NCBI GenBank assembly: GCA_002633005.1 | Contig: NMRA01000072.1 | Location: forward strand, 733,957 to 797,956 | DNA from: Phoronis australis | Lineage: Eukaryota > Phoronida > Phoronidae | Direction of reading: 5' to 3' | DNA: 64,000 nt | Shown: piece after piece, positions 43,867 through 53,599 of the stretch | How positions within the stretch are numbered: position 1 is the stretch's first letter | How the letters are laid out: each line of letters begins with the position of its first letter | Translations under genes and position numbers: made by a program | The notes under the pieces: generated by a model | The model's input: the letters and a program-made list of their open reading frames with translations, nothing else | What the model was told of the DNA's origin: nothing | The model's database searches: none

Positions 43867-44127
43867 CTTGTATACCAAACTAAAGCTAACGTTTTGACAT
43901 TAATGTAACTTTATATTTTCCTATGTTTTCATTCTTTAATTGCCCCCAAAATTTCAAACACGGAGAAATAATAGCGCAAAACTATACAATAGGTCTCGTT
44001 TTTGATAACTATAAGATAAATTCGACGTTTGTTAAACTACTATTACATTTAGAGAGACGTCGCTAGCTCTTTGAGTTTTACGATGATATACCTTATGATG
44101 AGCGATGAACATAAGTGAACAGCAAAG
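43867..44127. promoter_or_regulatory. Probable bidirectional promoter, MRPL44 / MRPL57
   Basis: Only 261 bases separate the two divergent start codons (43866 on minus, 44128 on plus), and both genes make mitochondrial large-subunit proteins. The minus-strand start lies in CAAGATGGCGGCCGCC, a good match to the YY1 consensus (AANATGGCGGC), often found at starts of nuclear genes for mitochondrial proteins. The rest is AT-rich with no clear TATA box. Shared control is an inference. Confidence 0.6.
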
Positions 44128-44195
44128 ATGCGTATTACTCAATTTTTAACGTATTATGTCCATCGATATAGAGTTCCTGGACAACTGTACGGCGG
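44128..44195 (+). CDS. MRPL57: MRPL57 exon 1
   Basis: The start context is CAAAGATGC. It encodes 22 codons plus two bases, ending YRVPGQLYG, with donor GGCGG|GTAAGT, phase 2 out. The RVPG motif matches the RIPG of human mL63. Confidence 0.88.
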
Positions 44196-47100
44196 GTAAG
44201 TACAAAACACAGGCTACTTTCGATTCATAATGTTGCAATAAATTATCACATATTTGATCCGAACTGGCTTCCGAACCACAGTTACTACAGGCTACAGGCG
44301 TACAGCTCGTCACCTGGGCGGCCATTGCCCGACATAGGCTCCTTCGCGATGGAGGAATATTCAGTATTCTAGCCTTGGAACAAAACTTTATGAATATACA
44401 GCTTTGGATTGACGTGGGTTAAGAAATTTCCAAATAAAATCAGACACAATATTAATCTCATTCATACACAAACTAAATTAGTTGGTGGTTCCTAAAAATG
44501 CCATTCTACCGTTCTTCTGCTGCTAAATTTGTGGAGCGTTCTTATGTGTCCGCTTTCAGTGCCATGAAATACAGCATCGATTAGGTAAATTGGTGTTTTT
44601 TGCCAATTCTTTAATCAACTGTTCTTTTTCCTCAGGATTGTGTACATGTCACAATAAATTATCGGAATTAGTGCCAATTCATATCTTTCTAGTATATTTT
44701 ATTACCTGCAAAGTGAATTTGTGAACAAGTTTTGCTCCTGTGAAACATATCGCAAAAAATCAGCACATGACGCGTGAGCCTGTCATGAGCGTAATGTTTT
44801 CAAGTCAACGACAGACTTTCTAGAGAATGATGCAAGAAAATAGTGTATATTAATATTAGATTGTTGTTTTTCACTTAAATGGTTGTAATAGGCGAGGTGA
44901 GAGTCAACTGACTCCCAGATTTTGCATGCATCCCATCTGGTTGTTAACTTGTGAAATTGAAATTCTTATACAGTTTGGAACATATAGCGGCTGTCAGTGC
45001 TGCCTGCGGTAGGCCTGTCACATGTAGTCAATAGCTAAGGTTGACAGATCAACTGTTCTCACTAGTGGTGAAGGCTGGAGTAAGATAAAATCACATTTGG
45101 CTCGTTATGGAATTCCTTCCGTGATCATGTCAGATCCAGGAAGTCAGTTCACCTGCATGGAATTCCGATCTTTCATACACAAGTGGGATTGTACCCATCA
45201 CATGAGTTCGCCAAAACACTCCCAGTCAAACGGAAAGGTTGAGTCAGCAGTCAAGGCAGCCAAGATTTTACTTCACAAGTGTAAGAGATCTCAGACGGAT
45301 CCCTATTTGGCTATTCTGGAGTCACGGTGGGTAGTAGCCTAGCTCAACGATTACTTGATCGACGCACACGATCTCTGGTGCCTGTCACAGCCAGATTGTT
45401 AGCTCCACGTGGTGAGGCCTCACACTCGTATTACAGCGACAGTTATAAAGTGGATGAAATGGGCCGTTTACTAGCTCAACGTTACAATCATCATGCCAAG
45501 GACCTAGCTTACCTACTGGAAGGTGACTCTGCAAATTCAACCCAGTCAACTTGGCATCAATGAGTGGGAGAAAGGATTTGTGACTAAGCAACTTGGTGAC
45601 AGATCTTATGAAGTGCAAACCCCTAACAGATGCTACTCACGCAATAGAGTGCACCTCCACAAGTCCTATGAGCCTCCATCTACTGTATCGGGTGATCTTC
45701 TTTCTGCCTCACAAAATGGCGTTGATGTATTGTCTAGTGATTCTACAACACATGTGCCCAACAGATCAGTTCGTGATCAACGACCACCATCCTACTTAAA
45801 GGACTATGTCATGGCTTAGTTTACTTCATGTGTGGACTATTAGTTCTTTTTAGTCTGACTTCGTATATCTAGTTTTAGTTCTGTTTTATTATATTATTTT
45901 TTTTTCTTTTTTTTTCAGGAGGATATTTCAATATTGCTTAGTTTTATCGCTAATCAATAGATAGCGTTGCTAGTATAAAATTAACTTCATCTCTGTTCCG
46001 CAATATAAGTGTCATGTTAGCGAACACGTTTATGTTTTACTCGCACTAATTCCAGCTAGTCTTGAAACAGAAACAGTTGTAATTAACTTGTGGTCACTCT
46101 TCGTTTTTTATGACTGGCATACGTTTAAAATATAATAACAAAAAGCTAGAATAGTTTTGTAGTCACTGCAACCAAAATTATCCAGAGATTCCAAATCTTC
46201 AGTTTGACTTTCACCATGTATATATATATGTTATGATTTGAGTTCTAATAAAGATTGAACTTGATCTACCGCTGTAATGACACATGTAGTTTTTTCGGGC
46301 ACCTGTATGGTCAATACTGGGTTGAAATTTGTTAAGTTAGGCTAACAATCACGACTAAAATGGTTGTGGAGTACATTATTTTGTATTATGGTCAGTTGTT
46401 CATTAGAAGGTATAACCCTGAATAAATTCATATCTGTAACCTGAAACATTTGCACTTTTCCGGGGGGAGGGGGGGGAGGTGGGCTCAGCTGACTGCTTTC
46501 CATATTTAGTAAAACCGTGGGGTAAAGGATTGATTGTGCATTCTTGTAAACAAAAAAGATTGCTGTGCATAAATTAATTTTTTAACATGGTGGGCGCACA
46601 TTCATCATCAGAGGCCAAGTTGGCAACGAAACTCTGCAACAAGTTCAGTTAAATGAAATCTGATAGAAATTACGTTTAAGGGAGTTAAGTCACTACTTTG
46701 TTGCTTATTATTCTAGTCATTCAAGCAAATAAAAGTAAAATTTCAACTGGGAACCAGACAAAAATTCAAAATCAGTGCACCTGGTGGTGATTTTAGGAAC
46801 TGTTTTTTTGACCTGGAATTTCAGGTTTCAATTTGAGTTTTTCGACCTGTAATGTTTTGGAGGTAGACTTGGTGATTTTTGTTGTATTTGAAGGTTGCGA
46901 CACCTTGTTATCTTTAGTGACTCACAAAAGTCGAAAGCTGTGTGGAGTGCACCAATGTGCGCTGTGTAACTAGTAACTACCAATCTGTTTCATAGGAAGG
47001 CTCTCCCGACTTTCTAGGCATTATGGCATCTGTGTCTTATACACATACGTACTATGGCTGGTGCTTTTTACCTTGCAATTAAGCAATAAAGCATATCTTT

Positions 47101-48407
47101 GATCTTCACCCTATGGAAAAAGTCAAGTCCGTTGTGTCAGGGGGAATTAAAAACCTACTTATTTAGTGACTTGTCTACTTTTGTTGTATATTTATTCTAA
47201 TACAGTCCCAGGAGGCACACTCTGAAAATCGATGCAGGAGATTGATGATAACAAACTTTTAAACCCAAAACGCGAGACGTTATGAATGAGAATGTTATGT
47301 GACTTTAGAATCTGTTTATACCAAATTCTCAATGTCACCAGAGTATTTTAGTTCATTTCGTGCAGGAATTCAATGGTAAGGTAATACCAGCTTATAAATG
47401 GGTAAGCAAACTACAGTTTCGATGACTGCATAAATTTGTTTTCACATTGATTCAGTAAATCTTGCATAAATTTGACATGACACAGGTGAGTTCTTCAGTT
47501 TACAGCGTCAAAGTTTTCAGTATGGTTGTTAAGTGTGTGTACTTGTCCTTTTCAGCTATGAACCGAATTTTGTATTACTCTGTTAAACAATCTCACTCTG
47601 ATTGAGTCTTACTTTTAAACTATTACGTACCTAATGAAGTAGTTCCCAATTGCATTATCTGCAGTTTGAGTTTTTTATTACAGGAAGCATCGTAAATTAC
47701 GTAATATAACAGAAAGAATAAAGTATGGTGTGGTAAAAAATTTGATTGACGAACAGAAAAATATAGAAGCCATCAGCAATCCTTACTTGACTGAGGTGAG
47801 TGCTATCACATGATACCAGCAGTGTTAACATTTATTATAGATGAACATACTTAGGCCAGTGCACCTACATCCGAAATAATGTTTTTTTCTTAGAATAAAT
47901 TCTACTAAAGTGTTTCACACATAAGTGCTAGCACCTTAAGTTCACTTACAGGCACCAGCAGCTATACCTTTTGTATATGGGAGTTCCTTGTGCAGTTTTA
48001 TGTGCCCACATATGTATATTTCTGAAGCACTATAGGTTATCAAAAAATATCTAAAAAGTTCTGGGGATACAGTGTTTTACAGTGTTTAATGAAATGAGAA
48101 ACTATTGTTGGATGGCATAAAATTGACAAGAAATGCACCCTTTTAGATATTTGTTCAACATTATTTGCTAAATTCTCGGGTATAAATTTTTGTACGGAGG
48201 CAAGCTAATTTTGTCAGACACTGATGCCATCTTCCAAACTTGTTTCAGGAGGAGGATCATGGGCACACAAATGCCCTAGGTGCCGATTACATCAAGTTGC
48301 AAAACATTATACACAAACAACGACTTGAACGAATGGAGAAAAGATGGCCAAACAAAACAAGTGAAGGTCACTTTACCCATCTCAAAACCACGAAAAGTTG
48401 GGAGTGA
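44128..48407 (+). CDS. MRPL57: MRPL57, mitochondrial ribosomal protein mL63 (MRP63; 3 exons)
   Basis: mL63 is a small, basic, animal-specific protein of the mitochondrial large ribosomal subunit. Exons 44128-44195, 47684-47795 and 48249-48407 total 339 bases, 112 residues plus stop (human about 102). Family signatures in order: YRVPGQLYGGKHRKLR (human GRIPGRQWIGKHRRPR), ISNPYLTEEEDHGH (human LSMPYMTREQERGH), and the C-terminal SEGHFTHLKTTKSWE (human ADQLDHLNVTKKWS). The N-terminus is short and basic. Phases are 2 then 0. The 3.5-kb first intron carries a decayed Gypsy integrase fragment. The gene is divergent from MRPL44. Confidence 0.9.
45028..45819 (+). pseudogene. Decayed Ty3/Gypsy integrase fragment (MRPL57 intron 1)
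   Basis: The integrase core is visible at 45028-45335: YGIPSVIMSDPGSQF with the second catalytic Asp, and SPKHSQSNGKVESAVKAAK with the third acid (Glu). A second frame (45327-45563) continues with LLDRRTRSLVP. The first frame resumes (45523-45819) with EKGFVTKQLGDRSYEV and RVHLHKSYE, the C-terminal integrase region. Two frameshifts separate these parts. No reverse transcriptase or LTRs were found, so this is a truncated, inactive copy. Elements of this type are not host genes. Confidence 0.88.
47684..47795 (+). CDS. MRPL57: MRPL57 exon 2
   Basis: The acceptor is TATTACAG and the donor GAG|GTGAGT, phase 2 in and phase 0 out. It encodes GKHRKLRNITERIKYGVVKN and EAISNPYLTE, the conserved core of mL63. 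Confidence 0.92.
48249..48407 (+). CDS. MRPL57: MRPL57 exon 3 (terminal)
   Basis: The acceptor is TTGTTTCAG, phase 0 in, and the stop is TGA at 48405-48407. It begins EEDHGH and ends GHFTHLKTTKSWE, a good match to the conserved C-terminal motif. The middle (about 30 residues, Lys/Arg/Gln-rich) is variable in the family. Confidence 0.92.
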   Translation, partial: EEDHGHTNALGADYIKLQNIIHKQRLERMEKRWPNKTSEGHFTHLKTTKSWE

Positions 48408-48712
48408 CGATAAATGTTCGACTTTATGCCTGCTGTCCTGAAGGCGAGCAGATTACAAGAATGTTGATGATTCCACCCCTTACTGGTTCTGTCTCTGAGT
48501 TTTGTGCATGGAGTGCCTCTTGTGGGAGATAAAACCATTATTTGCCTGACTGTTTAAACATTTCTCCTCTGTACAGTGTCTTCCAAAATGGGTCCTGTGA
48601 TTCGAGGAAGAGCACGTCACACTTGCCAATTGAGCTGAATGATGTTTCCAAATTTGTTCCAAAGTCAGAGAGCTGAGGAAGTTTACATAGCATCATTTTT
48701 AAGTTGCCAGTG

Positions 48713-48718
48713 AATAAA
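48713..48718 (+). terminator. MRPL57: MRPL57 poly(A) signal
   Basis: A canonical AATAAA lies 306 bases after the MRPL57 stop, a usual trailer length. Cleavage would fall near 48735. Confidence 0.6.
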
Positions 48719-48739
48719 CAACACATTGTTTAGCAATCC

Positions 48740-51700
48740 TGTTAAGAGTTGTAATTTACTGCAGTGGCATTGTTAAATGGGAGTTGCATTTAATTAAATT
48801 AAAAATCCCTGATTTGGCCAAAAAGCAGCCTAACTGGCTCTGTTCTGCACCTGAATCATAATATGCACCCCGCGGTTTAACGGAAAGAGAAGGGTACTAC
48901 TGAGAGAAAAAGAAAAATTGCAATGCTGGGGTGAAAAGGGGCCCTTCCCACTTCAGATGATATCATGTAACTTTTGTGAACATGCAGAGGGCTAAAAATA
49001 GTGCAACACGGCATCAATTTTCAGAACAACACAGTCCAGAATCTATTACGCTACTTTCTTTAGCCATGGAAAAATATTTTTCCCCGGCCCTCTACAGCAA
49101 TTAGTGACATGAACCTCCCTGTATCATGCCTTCATTTCATTTGTACATTCACTTCTATTCACCAGACACAGTGACTGACATAGGCTGTGTTCAGTAGTGC
49201 GTCAGTCATGATGTTTAAACCATGAAAGTGAATGCAGACATTAGATGGTTGGCCATTTATGTCACTTGTCTATTGTTGCATGCATAGCTGCAAAGGTTCA
49301 AACAAATCGTAATTGGTGCCGAAAATTAAGTTAGCCAGGGATTTTTACTCCAGGCATAGAGAACATCAAAACGTTGCTTTCCTGCCAGAAACCTTTGTAT
49401 GAACTGCAACCACAGGGAAAGCGATGTACAATCATGTGATAGATAACTGGAGTCAACTCTGACTGTTATTCTGTCACTACTTCATCAGTAAGCTGTGAAG
49501 CATGCACACAGATTACACTAAAATCTCATCACTACAGGACACACTATGGCCGACAAGTGAAATTCTATTTTATCACTTTTCTATGAAAGATATGTCGCTC
49601 CAATTCTGAATACTTTTCTGTGTTCAAGTTCTAGGACTAATACTTTGAAGAATATGTGGCCTTTCATAACAATGTTAGAAGCACTTGAAAACTAAAAAAG
49701 TGCGAATTTTTTCTGAAATTGGTGACATTTTACTGTACTGTGTTCGGAGTACAGGACATGTTTTTGACATACAGGCAATCATTGCTTCAGAAATTGTTGT
49801 TTGTAGCCGTTGAGCAAAATATTTAATAAATTTGAGAAAACTCTTGGAATATGAAATATCAAACAAAAACATGTTCAGAAGTCCTTATGATAAGTGCAAG
49901 CTTAACCGGCTCTCAAATTTTCGACATTCAAAGTCAGATTTTATTTGGGCCTCGACCACAATCCCACCAGAGGTGATCAGTGTTTTGAAAAGGGGGATAG
50001 TTCTAGCCTGAAATGGTGTAGATGGTGCTCGTTTTGAGGCATTTATCACCCAGAAGAGGGATATCGCTTTTATTTTTTTACAATTTTAGGCCCAGTCATC
50101 CTTTGGTAAGATTTTGGTTTTGTTTTGTTTTTTGCAAACGTTTTATTTGATGTGGGCCTTGAGTCCACCAAAGTTTTCCAGTGAAATCTTAGTCTGGTGG
50201 TGCCAGGTCCTGTTTTCAAAGAAGCAATTCAAAAAATAAATCTTGGATTGCCACTAAATTTTCACATTTGGGAGTCTATTGAGTTCTGGTGAAGTTGGAA
50301 CTTAACAAGCTCTGACTTTTCTTGGTGTTTACGGGGGCATTGGCCAATATGTCATTATAACTGACCCTGAGCATTTAAAATGCGACCACTTACTCCTTTC
50401 GTTGACATAACTAAAATGGCACCTTCCATCACCTGTCTATGTGCTTGGATCGCGGTTGAAGCAATGCAAATAACATATAACCAGTTCCAAGTTTTGACAG
50501 TGAAATGAAAGCGCTCTGACGTAGCTACACATGGCAAATTCGACTGAATCCACTGTTGCCACGGACACTCAACAACACGGTCAATGCCGCCAGCTACATC
50601 GACGTCAGCATACTAATGCACCCACAGCAATGACAGAGTCGTCACTGACGACGTTGCTGTCATGAAACCATCACCAAAACAAACATGATTTCAGAAAGAT
50701 CTGTCAAGGGACGCCGGCACTAGAAATCAATCTATGTCCTGGCAAAATCTAAAATAACTCGAGAACAATAAGTCGAATCGAAGAGAGAAATGATGAAACA
50801 TTTTAGATTGCTCTTTACGAGATCAAGATAATTGTTTTAAAGGACCGCAAAATATAACAAAAAAAAAACGGTAAAGCGCCATCTTTAGCACGATTTCACC
50901 CGAAAATAATTTTCCTAGAGCTTTTAACGAGATGCTAGTTAATTTCATGTCGATCGGGCGAAATAATGTGACCTGTAGCATGCATAAAGCAAAAGTTCAC
51001 GACGACGGCAACATACTTGGTGAAATTTCGTTACACTAAAAAACAAACTCACTTTACGACAGACTGAGAGCATCAAACATACGTGGCAGAATTTAATTTC
51101 GCCAAGCAATGAGAGTAAGCCAACTCTCTCGATCGCCGGGGAAATTTTCAGATAATTATAACATGGAATAAAGAGTCCTGCAGATGAGATCGAGTACAAA
51201 TGTATTGAATTTTCTTTATTGATACGAGATGCTCTTCTAATAACAACGTCAGACGTAGAATACGCTGGACATGTGATAAAACTTAACAATGAGGATCAGT
51301 GACCATGGGCGCACCCAGAGGGTCTCGGGGGAATTGGACAAAAAGTTCCGCCTTCACGAAACAAAAAGTCCGAGCAAACGATACAAAAGTCCACAGGAAT
51401 TCGGCGCGGATGCACAATTCGTCGGCGTGAACCTGGTGGGGTACAGTTTTTTTTTTTAGTCGTTGATTTCTTTTCCGTAAAATTGGTTCGCATTCTACCG
51501 AAAAATTTGAGCCGAGCCCTGTATTTTAGGCTGGGTACGCGCATGGTGACAGTTGCCTTCCACCGCTATCGGTATGTACTGATGGGATGTTGGGTTGACG
51601 TTGGAATACTGAGAGAGACCAGCCTCCCATTCAGTAACACTGAGACCTTGCTAAAAAGCAAGACTTTGCGAGATTACGTGAGATTTTGCCGTGTATTTTA

Positions 51701-52060
51701 TATGAGAGCATGCGACTTTGGCTACATTTTAGCTAGGTCTAAGCGTTACTGAACGCACGCCTGGTTTCCATCATCGCGTGCCAATCTCGCTCAGGTAACC
51801 AGTCCACTACGACGTCGTCTGTCGATCTGTGCGTTCACCGTGAAGGTCGTGTTCAACGCGTGTCCATCTCGCCTATTTGTTGAGTACAACCTAGGAACCA
51901 GGTACAACCTGTCTGACTTTTCTGGATCGACCTAATATGGACCTAATATGGCCTAAAATGCATGCTTACTGTATTGTCGTTTCTCTAAGACAAGAGCATG
52001 TCAAGGCTTACTTTGATCAACCTACATGCAGAGACTTCTCATGCAGCTGTTTCGAAATTA
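48740..52060. other. Region without recognised genes
   Basis: This is mostly AT-rich unique-looking sequence with short open frames that match nothing I recognise. Around 50530-50680 it is locally CpG-rich with a GACGTCAG (CRE-like) motif at about 50603, which could mark a promoter. No adjoining exon could be supported. Poly(A)/poly(T) runs occur at 50860 and 51450. Stretches at 51660-51770 echo 7085-7140 (GTGAGATT and ACGCACGYCTGG), suggesting another old dispersed repeat. Confidence 0.4.
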
Positions 52061-52069
52061 TCTTGACGT

Positions 52070-53040
52070 TTCCCCTGACTATCTTAAAGATAATGGATAA
52101 TCTAAAATTAAAATCCACTACAGACAGTGATGATCTATTATGTTTATTTATCAAAAATACTCTAACTTCTTATGCAAACCAATTTCTATGATTATAAGCC
52201 AGTCCCTACGCACAGGTATTTTCCCAGATGCTTTGAAGGTACCTAGGGTAATCCCTATTTATAAAGGTAATGACACCGACAGTCTGCGCACAGGTATTTT
52301 CCCAGATGGTTTGAAGGTAGCTAAGGTAATCCCTATTTATAAAGGTAATGACACCGACAGTAACTCCAACAGACCAATACCTTTTCTACAATAATTACCA
52401 AATTTTCTGAAAAATTGTTCATGATCAATTAGTCTATTCATATTTTTCTCATAATAATATTCTGTACAAGTCCCAGTATGGTTTCAGACCCAACCACTCC
52501 ACTGAACTCGCGGCGACTGAATTCGTCCACTCTCTTTACAAAATTTTAGACAACGGGTTGGAACCCTATTTCCATAGTTATGGATCTTTCTAAAGCCTTT
52601 GATACAATCGATCGCGATATCCACCCCAAAAATTTAAAACACTTTGATATAACACTATGGGGGTTCCAAAATTGTATGAGATTGAAACTTTTGCAGAAAA
52701 AAAGCTTTCAGAAATGTTAACAATTCTTCGCTTTTTTGCTCACAGTCCAATTTGCAAGGAAATCGGAAAACTTCTTCTTGACGACGTATTTAACCAAGCT
52801 TTTCTAAACTTCCTTTATGAATTGAAACATAATCAATTGCCCATTTACTTTTATGATAACAACTTTTTCCAGTTTCATCAGTCACCAAGAGATCTTCCTA
52901 GAATATGCAGTCAAGAATCCATCTTAAAACTACTCACCTACAACAGAAACAGTGAAAATTCATTAATGTTTAAAATTCCAAATTTAATAAACAACCTCAT
53001 CCTTCTGAGATATGTAACAAGGCAAAATCGACACGCATAG
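52070..53040 (+). pseudogene. Decayed CR1-like LINE reverse transcriptase, internally deleted
   Basis: Pieces of a non-LTR reverse transcriptase are read in shifting frames: ISQSLRTGIFPDALKVPRVI and PIYKGND (52185-52300), QYGFRPNHSTELAA (about 52475-52520), and MDLSKAFDTIDRDI (about 52575-52620), which carries the first catalytic Asp. The YADD region is missing. From about 52650 the reading jumps to a typical LINE C-terminal tail (52657-53040), including YELKHNQLPIYF and SLMFKIPNLINNL. A 76-bp segment is tandemly duplicated at 52206-52360. Confidence 0.82.
52206..52360. repeat. 76-bp tandem duplication inside the LINE
   Basis: CGCACAGGTATTTTCCCAGA through AATGACACCGACAGT occurs twice in succession with only a few differences. 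The second copy repeats the same reverse-transcriptase motif. Confidence 0.9.
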
Positions 53041-53288
53041 CTTACATAGGTTCTCCATCTATTTTAAAAAATACATATTTTAAGCACTTACAGCTCTTAG
53101 TGCAACGTTTTTTGTTGTGGGTGCTCTAATTGAAGTAACCGTGATCACATGTCTTACATCTTAGACATATGCTTTATAACCGTACGGTTTCCCTTGTATC
53201 CATAGTCCCTGTGTACAAATCATTGTAAAATTCGTTTAATTTTTAAAGCATGAAAATTCTAAGGCATCCAGTTGAGAAAACAGATCAA

Positions 53289-53592
53289 GTTTGGAGTCTA
53301 GTATTGGAATAAAAACTAATACAAAAATTAGCGACGTTACGTCCGCATCTCACGGACTTCAGCTCTGAGGAGGACTGGTTCAAAAGGGGTGTAAAGGAAG
53401 CTCTCCATGAGCGCATTGAAAGTCCCTCTTTAAATGAAAGAGGCGGTTTACGATTCGATTTGCCACACGTAGCCAAAGCGCCACTAATTGGCCAGAATAA
53501 TGATAACGTCACAAGACAAGCTGAAGTCCGTGAGATGCGGACGCAACGTCGCTAATTTTTGTAAGTTTTTATTCCAGTATTAGACTCAAACT
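53289..53592. mobile_element. Inverted-repeat element with a Penelope-type endonuclease tail
   Basis: About 70 bases at the two ends are near-perfect reverse complements (left GTTTGGAGTCTAGTATTGG; the right end reads GTTTGAGTCTAATACTGG on the minus strand), extending inward to CTCACGGACTTCAG. Between them the plus strand reads WFKRGVKEALHERIESPSLN, ERGGLRFDLPHV. This matches the C-terminal part of GIY-YIG endonucleases of Penelope-like elements (EA.H.R...P.LNR..G....LP..Y). The start of the domain is absent. Confidence 0.65.
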
Positions 53593-53599
53593 AGATCTA

